Source: Ceratorhiza oryzae-sativae
Taxonomy: Eukaryota; Basidiomycota; Agaricomycetes; Cantharellales; Ceratobasidiaceae
Length of the DNA stretch: 64,000 nucleotides
Reading direction: 5' to 3'
Assembly: GCA_030998015.1 (NCBI GenBank)
Contig: JARWMV010000253.1
Coordinates: 372,001-436,000, forward strand
Of this stretch, positions 57,689 through 64,000 are shown piece after piece. Numbering within the stretch: position 1 is the first letter of the stretch; each line of letters opens with the position of its first letter. The position numbers and the translations under genes were made by a program. Below the pieces are notes generated by a model. The model did no database searches, was not told the origin of the DNA, and was given only the letters and a program-made list of their open reading frames with translations.

Positions 57689-58529
57689 GATGTATAAATG
57701 CCAGTGCAATCATCAAAAGAGGGTACTGCTTAGAGATGTCACCCCAGTACCTGCACCCAGGTAACCTGGAGCATTCCCTGCCTGCTTCTCTCCCTTCCTG
57801 CAGTCCCAGAAGGGGCAGGGAAGAGGGAAGAGCCTTCTAGATATCCAGGGCAGCAGGTACCTGGCAGGTTCCCAGGGCAGGGGAGTATTCTGGGGGAAGG
57901 GGGAAGGCATGTATATGGTCAAACATTCAACCTGCTTGGATTCTCATAGTTAAGAGCTCATTGAATGCACAAATTCTATCCCATTCCAGCAATATATATC
58001 ATTCATATAGCTACAATTTATACCAAGATTGCAATCAAAATAGTGCTCAGAAATATTCAGGGGAAAGCACTGCTCATGCCTCCTTCAAATTCCTACAGAT
58101 TCCTACATATATATATACCATTCGATGCGCCTCAGTGAGCTAAATCGAATGGGCATACTCTCAAAGCATTAGCCTCAGTATCTGCAGAGATATAAGCAAT
58201 ATAGGGGGCGCTTACCCCTGATCAGACCAAAATCCACTAGTGAATCCAGCCATGAAAGTGTCTCTCCCCTGTGCGCAGTAGATGCACAGTACCTATAATA
58301 TACCTTATACAAAAGGTCAGCTCATCAAGAGCAGTATTAATGGGTGAAGTGCAAGGGGAAACCCCCCTGAGTGAGTAAAATCAGCAAAATCATTGCCTAC
58401 AGCCTCAGCCATTGCTCCAGGAGTTTCTCTGAGTGCTCCAATGAGTTCAGAGACCTCAAAAACCCCCATCCAGAGGGCTGGAGGTGTGTGCTAACCTGCT
58501 ATAATGTTCAAACTTGTGTGCAGACACTG
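57689..58529. other. CpG-poor repeat DNA, unassigned
   Basis: Contains an imperfect palindromic stretch (57.74-57.90 kb, GGGCAGGGAA and TTCCCTGCC-type arms). The part 58.0-58.5 kb resembles the interior of the hAT-type elements (GCTTACCCCTGATCAG and CTCAGTGAG-like motifs). No gene recognised. Confidence 0.4.
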
Positions 58530-58537
58530 TTTCAGCT

Positions 58538-59971
58538 TAGGGATGCTGCACTGGAATTTTGCAGGAGTCCGCCTCCTGCAGGTGGACTCCTTGCATTTTT
58601 CTTGATTCCAGCTCCAGCTCCAGCTCCGGCAGGCCAGGAGCCAGACTCCATACAGAATTCTGGCAGGTGCAGGAGCTTGCTGGAATTCTGGGGCTCCTGC
58701 AACTGATTTGGTTCAAATCTCGTCACATTCAGTTGTGTAATAGCTCATTAGATGCGTGTGACTGAGGGCTTTCGAATGGTATATAGCACGTCTCATAAAA
58801 AATTAAATCTGTTGAATCGCAGGCGGTTTTATGTTTTTGAGTCTCAAGGCCAATATCTCAGTTACTGTAAATCCCACCACATCCGCTTCGTTAGTAGCTC
58901 ATAAAATGCGCAAAATTCATGGGATCCTGAATATGTCTTTGATTTTGTTCAGAAATTTCATCTATACATAGATCGCACAAGATAAATGCTCAAAAAATAT
59001 TGTTACAAGTGCGCAGATCCTATCTCAGCCCAAAGACTGCATTTTGAGACCAAAACAACGAGCTAGGCGTGTTCCTGGACCTCAAAAACCCCCTACTAGC
59101 ATTGTATCTTTCCAACACACAGGTTGGATTGCCATGAACTGGTATCTGTGCATGAGTTGTGGTGACATTCTAGCTGAATAGTTGCACATAGTCGGAAAAT
59201 TATGTTAAATTACTGTTTTAGAGCACACCAGACATATAGAATAGGGTAATAAATATCTCTGAATCCATTTATGATGCTCAGAGAGTCTGTAGTCAAGTGT
59301 GCGCATGTGCAGAGGCGATTTAGGGGTATTTTAAGCATCAGGGGGGCATGTTCCCTGGATTTCACCCACTAATACAGCTCCAATCATGCTGATTTTTGGT
59401 ATACTAAATATTGGGAGTGGTTCGCATCTATTCATGACAGGAGAGCGAGATTCCCATGGCTGGTTTCACTAGTGCTTGTGGCGCTGTTCAGGGGCTAATC
59501 CCCTGTATATCGCTTACATCTCCTCAGAAATGCGTCGGATCAGGATGTGAGTATGCTCATTCAATTCCTCCCGGCGAGACGAGTCGAATGGTATATGTAT
59601 GTCCGTATTTCCTACTAGTTTAGGGGAGCATGAGTGGCTGCGCTTCCCCTGATTATTTTCCCCAGACTAAAATGCGTTGATCTCTCTCAGTTTTGAGCTC
59701 CAAGATATGATGTGCATATCGATCGAACGCGCTGAATTTTGCGCATTTAATAATTACTTGAGCGCAATAAACAGTGGTGGTCATGCAGTGGTGCAGGAAT
59801 GCCAGTCTGCAGGAATGCAGGAATGCAGGAGCTGCAGGACTCCACCAAGGACTCTGGCACCCCTGGGGCCATTCCTGCACCATCTCTGTCTCCTGCAGTG
59901 CCGGAATATGCCAGAAATTCATATGGAATTCCTGTGCATTCTGTCTGCAGGAGCCTGGCACAGCACCCCTA
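58538..59971. mobile_element. hAT-type non-autonomous element, second copy, 1434 bp
   Basis: Left end TAGGGATGCTGCACTGG, right end (reverse complement) TAGGGGTGCTGTGCCAGG, with a perfect 8-bp TSD TTTCAGCT at 58530-58537 and 59972-59979. Length and ends match the copy inside the Rep gene (1441 bp). No long frame is present. Confidence 0.84.
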
Positions 59972-59979
59972 TTTCAGCT

Positions 59980-61504
59980 GAGGAAATGCAAAGTCCCCCC
60001 TACCCAGCAGTTGGTTCACACCAATGCAGGACATGTATGGAGTAGACACCAGTGTAGATAGGGGTTTTCAGGCACTGGGAATCCATTTGCATGCATAGAA
60101 ATGGCCAGAAATGAGTGCTTGAGGGTGAACTAGGGGTTGTGCACTTAGTGGGAATATTTTTGAGTAAAGATTGGGCTGTGATGTATGCTAATTGATTGTT
60201 CCTGGAGACATGAAATATACCCTTGAGATGCTGGGAATTCTGCGCATTTTCTGAGGTACTAAGCAAGTATTTGTGATGAGTTTTGAATGTTGTCAATTCT
60301 GAGGGGTATTTTGTCAGAACAAAGAATTGAGTGTGAAGCTGTCAATACTTAAGCTATAGAAAGCTGCTGTATATCGCTAGAAAGTGCTGAATTTTGCGCA
60401 TTTAATGAAGTATATATGTAACAGATTGGATGTGTTCACAGTTTTTGCTTGTAAAGTTGTGGGAACCTGTGGGGTACCCTCTTCCCAGGCCCAGGAAGGG
60501 GCAGGGAAGCAGGCAGAGCCAAATCTTCTGGGTACCCTGGCCCAGGAAGGGGTACCCATGTTTCTTCCTGGGTGACATCACTAGTACTGCTATACTTGGG
60601 GTACACCCTAGCCCAGTATAGGATAAAAGAGTAAAGACAGGGTGTGGATCAAAGGCATTGATGCATCTGAGACCTGCTATTGGCTTGTAGATCATATTAT
60701 CATAGTATATACATGTAATGAATGGAGGCTACATCTCAGTGAGTCATAAAGTGAGTTGGAGAAGCTTCTGGATCAATTTGGAAGGCTCTCCTGACTCACT
60801 GGAGTCATTAGATCTTGATTAATGGTCTAGTAAGATCCTAATGATCTTTGGACCATTCCAGTGTGAGGATCTGGTGGATCACAACAATCTTCAGGCAGCA
60901 GATACTGCCAAATATTAGCTATTGATAGAGCATAAGATCACTTTGATAGCATAAGCGGTTGCCCAGATATGAGTGGCACAATGTTGTAATCAATATCTCT
61001 TGATAAGAGGGAATATTGCAACCTCTATATCTCTCTGAGATCTTATTGTAAAATCTTAATAAAATATGTGTTGGAAAGCAGAGAATTTGCACTATTTAAA
61101 GGGACACAAATTAGTACAATTTAGAACACATACAAATTCAAGTACTTCACAATTTAATTACAGAGGCATTGATTGAGGTTGGCAGAGCAGACTAAAATAA
61201 TAGAAAATGTTAGTAATCCATAACAAGGAGCTGCAGGACTCTACCCAGGACTCAACCCATGACTCCAGCACCCCTGGGGCCATTCCTGCTCCATCTCCAT
61301 CTCCTGCAGTGCAGTAGTATCCCAGAATTTCACACAGAATTCCTGCAAATTCCTGCACACAGAGCCTTGCACAGCTTCCTTACCCTGGGGCCATTCCTGC
61401 ACCATCTCCACCTCCTGCACTGCTGGAATATGCTGGAATTTTGTATGCAATTCCTGCAAATTCTTGGATGTGGAGCCTGGCATAGCACTCTTATTCCAGA
61501 CTGC
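59980..61504. other. CpG-poor repeat DNA, unassigned
   Basis: No gene recognised. The part 60.46-60.56 kb has a G/C palindromic patch (CCCAGGAAGGGG and GGGTACCC). The part 61.23-61.50 kb repeats a CCATTCCTGC-CCATCTCC unit also present at 59.86-59.95 kb. Confidence 0.4.
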
Positions 61505-61795
61505 TTACCAACATGTATTTCAACTCTGATGTGAAATTCCACAGTTCTGCAGCAGCTTCTATCAGCAGTTTCTATTGCTTAGGCAACATGACTTGTGGTA
61601 TAGTTATGTTTGTTTTGATGTGGCTGGATACTGTACATAAACTGGGCCAAGTTCAACAAGGTCTCCTCACAAACTTGACCTTGCTGTTGAATACAAGTCT
61701 TGTTCTTTCTGCTCATTGCTCAAAGTGCCACTGTCATTGCCTTTCTACCCCTTGCCACTGCTACTTGACCTGTGACTGCTGACTGCTAGACCCTG
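61505..61795 (+). repeat. Truncated LTR family 1 copy
   Basis: From ATGTATTTCAACTCTGATG to the CCCTGTCACA region it follows the 3' two thirds of the element 1 LTR (AAATTCCACAGTTC, ACATAAACTGGG-CAAG, CTTGACC, GAATACAAGT). The 5' third is missing. The part 61796-62269 has no recognised features. Confidence 0.6.
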
Positions 61796-62269
61796 TCACA
61801 GTTGATACTCAGCTTTGGTTTGCATCAGACAACCACCATCCCCCCTGAAAATTTGTTCACTTCAAGGTAATTTGTGTCATTATCCACTAGTCTCCTTATC
61901 AGGGCTTTTCTTTGTCCAAGCCCAGGTTTTTGGTATGTTTCCTATGGTATCAGGCAACAGTATTATCTCTTTTCACCACATTACTGGATCTATTTCACTA
62001 GAATATTTCCATGGATTCCATCCATCCCCCAATTGCAACCCTGCCAGAACCAGTCTCTGGTAGGTAAATTTCTAGGCATACCACACCAATATTATATGTT
62101 AAATTTTGCAGATGGAGAGTCAGAAGCCCTTGAGGAGAACTCCTTCAATCAGGCATCATTATTGGATCCTCCAAATACAGCCACTCAGATAGGTGAATTG
62201 TGGCTGGTCACTTGTAGTGCAAATATCTGATAAATGGAACCTCACAATAGGTGTATACAAATTTGTCAT

Positions 62270-63996
62270 TCCCTCCCGACTTTCACCGGCTCCCCCAGAC
62301 CCTAGAGCAGGTCAAAAGCGACGGATTTCAGCAGCGTCTTCCTTTAGAGCTGCCAAAGCCCGCCGGACCAGCGCATCGGCGAGTTGTGATGTGATTGATG
62401 TTGTTTGTCAATTTCGTGACCTTGTCCTCCAGTCAAGCGCCGCTGCTCCTTCTACTGGCCCGCCTCGGCCAGACATCGCAACTGAAAATTCGGGCGAGCC
62501 ATCGCAGGTTTTTCGGCCTCTGTCACGTCCGCTCATCTCGGCAAAGGTTAAGGGACCTGCCCGAAGCCCTCAAATGAGCAATGCTCCCGTCGGTCGGCTG
62601 GCTAGCTTCTTTAACCGATCTCGAGACCAAAAGCCACCGACAAGCGCTCCAGCCAAGCTTCAGCCAGGTAAGAGCGCGTTCGCCCACTCTCATATGTTTG
62701 AATAACTCTGCAATCTCTTTAGACACAATCGTCATTGATTCATCCGACGACGAGGCGGAGAACGCACCAGCTCAATCAGCTGCAAGCCAACCTCCACCCG
62801 TGAGTCTTTTTATTTTACCCTGGATGCGTTGAATATTAACTCGCAGAGTACAGACTCTCCGCATCCAAGATGTAATCGACATTTCTGATTCAGACTTAGA
62901 CGATGCCGTCGGAATACCTGTTGCCAACACACGTTCCTCCCCAGTGAGTCAGTCAAGCCACAGGCCTGACGTTCCAAAATCAGCTCGGGATTCACTCTCG
63001 CACCTAAACTCTCACTCGAAACCTACCTCGCCAACTTCTACAGAATCAGCCGTCAATGCCGAAAACTTGCGCTTTGAGCCACCCGCTCCGCTTGAGCCAC
63101 TGGCACTGCCCGAACGGGATAATGCTCTCACGATACCCCTTGTCGAGCCACTTCCCCCTCTTCCTGCATCTTCTGACATCGAACATAGCTCCGACCAATC
63201 CCGATCGTCTCCAACGCAGTTCGACTCAGTCAATAAACCCCACCTCAAACCTAGAGACACGCAGGAGTCAGGTTCTGACTCTGGGTCATCCGGCCGCTTG
63301 GTAGAAAGCGCGATTGCGCTAGACGAGCCAGAAGAACCATGCTTCGTTTTGAATAGCGAAGGTTCTTCAGGCAGCCGTAACGCTTCGCCTCACCGAAACG
63401 CATCTACCACGGAGAATGTTGAGCGGGGACGCGAACGCAGTGCAACGCTCACGTCGCTTCGTGATCGCTCAACAATTAGAAGTTCGCCGAGTCCAGGTCC
63501 ACCTCGATCCGGTGATGTTACAGAGGCCGAGCTGGAAGACATTGTTGCCAACGTTTCGCTCCATGACCCGCAACCACAGGCCGACAAATCGATCGCTCAA
63601 ACAGTTGCCGGTGTTGGGAGCATGGTTCTTGATGACGGATTTGAACCAGGTCAACGTAGTGCAAACGAGGGTCAATTAGAGCGTTCGAATTCAGCATCGG
63701 ACTCGATGTCCAGTGGTGGCAGAGTCCTGTATAAATGTAGCATCGAAGGCTGCCCCTCCAGGTTCTCCTCGACGAGTCAGCTTCATACACATATGAGCCG
63801 AGACCACGGGGTTCGATTATCTCACGAGAAGAGAAAGGCGCACGGAAAGCGAAAGGCAGTCGACCATCCAAAAACGCCGACGAAACGAAAGTTCACCGGT
63901 TCTCGCTTGGCCCAGTTGCCTCCTCCCCTTGAGGCATCCACGTATGACAGCTCGAGCAGGGGCTCTCAGGACTCGGATCTATGTGGAACGGACTAA
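62270..63996 (+). CDS. C2H2 zinc-finger protein, 5' end missing or undetermined
   Basis: Normal-CpG, Ser/Pro-rich coding sequence appears abruptly at ~62270 after transposon DNA; the frame is open from 62193 but has no ATG before 62572. Introns 62668-62722 and 62800-62853 join three exons in phase; the TAA stop is 63994-63996. Features: two acidic SUMO-interaction-like motifs (DTIVIDSSDDE just after intron 1; VIDISDSDLDD just after intron 2), a long low-complexity acidic/Ser region, one C2H2 finger (CSIEGCPSRFSSTSQLHTHMSRDH, about 63735-63806), and a Lys/Arg-rich tail resembling a nuclear localisation signal. The function is probably nuclear DNA binding or SUMO-linked; the partner is unknown. 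Upstream exons may lie beyond the transposon block or be lost. Confidence 0.7.
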
Positions 63997-64000
63997 TACG

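Overview
The window looks like nuclear DNA of an agaricomycete basidiomycete. A Rhizoctonia-like fungus is my inference. It rests on many ~47-58 nt GT-AG introns with CTAAC-like branch sites, two copies of a DUF6535-type gene, a fungal Ras-associated adenylate cyclase, and chromodomain Ty3/Gypsy elements. No database search was possible, so all family names rest on motif recognition.

Left part (1-27.7 kb, gene-rich, normal CpG): a DUF6535-type gene (858-4319, +); a seven-exon adenylate cyclase (4803-10876, +) whose exons I could place so that 1903 codons stay open; an RGS/Rax1-like membrane protein (11188-12756, +); a tRNA-Gln(UUG) with a small intron (13573-13652, -); a second, frame-broken DUF6535 copy (14291-17533, -); a CE9/amidohydrolase-type gene (20214-23836, +); a ~165 nt-arm foldback; and a class II histone deacetylase with a probable Arb2 tail (24784-27695, -). 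The cyclase and the RGS protein are neighbours on one strand and both belong to G-protein/cAMP signalling.

Right part (27.7-62.2 kb) is nested transposons, much of it visibly CpG-poor. I resolved the nesting through target-site duplications (TSDs). An old solo LTR (TSD GTATA) was entered by Gypsy element 1 (33387-52237, TSD CTCTT). Its integrase was entered by Gypsy element 2 (39458-51360, TSD ATCAA). Element 2 carries about 5 kb of cargo between its chromodomain and 3' LTR. The cargo holds a CRESS-DNA (geminivirus/genomovirus-type) Rep gene, a divergent Cys-rich ORF across a repeat-bearing intergenic region, and an unknown third ORF. The Rep gene is itself split by a 1.44-kb hAT-type non-autonomous element (8-bp TSD). 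Downstream lie a Tc1/mariner copy broken by three solo LTRs, a pogo-like relic and a second copy of the hAT-type element.

At the right end (62.27-63.996 kb) a normal-CpG gene resumes: a C2H2 zinc-finger protein with SUMO-interaction-like motifs, whose 5' end is not visible.

The strongest candidate for something undescribed is the Rep-bearing cargo inside a Gypsy retrotransposon.
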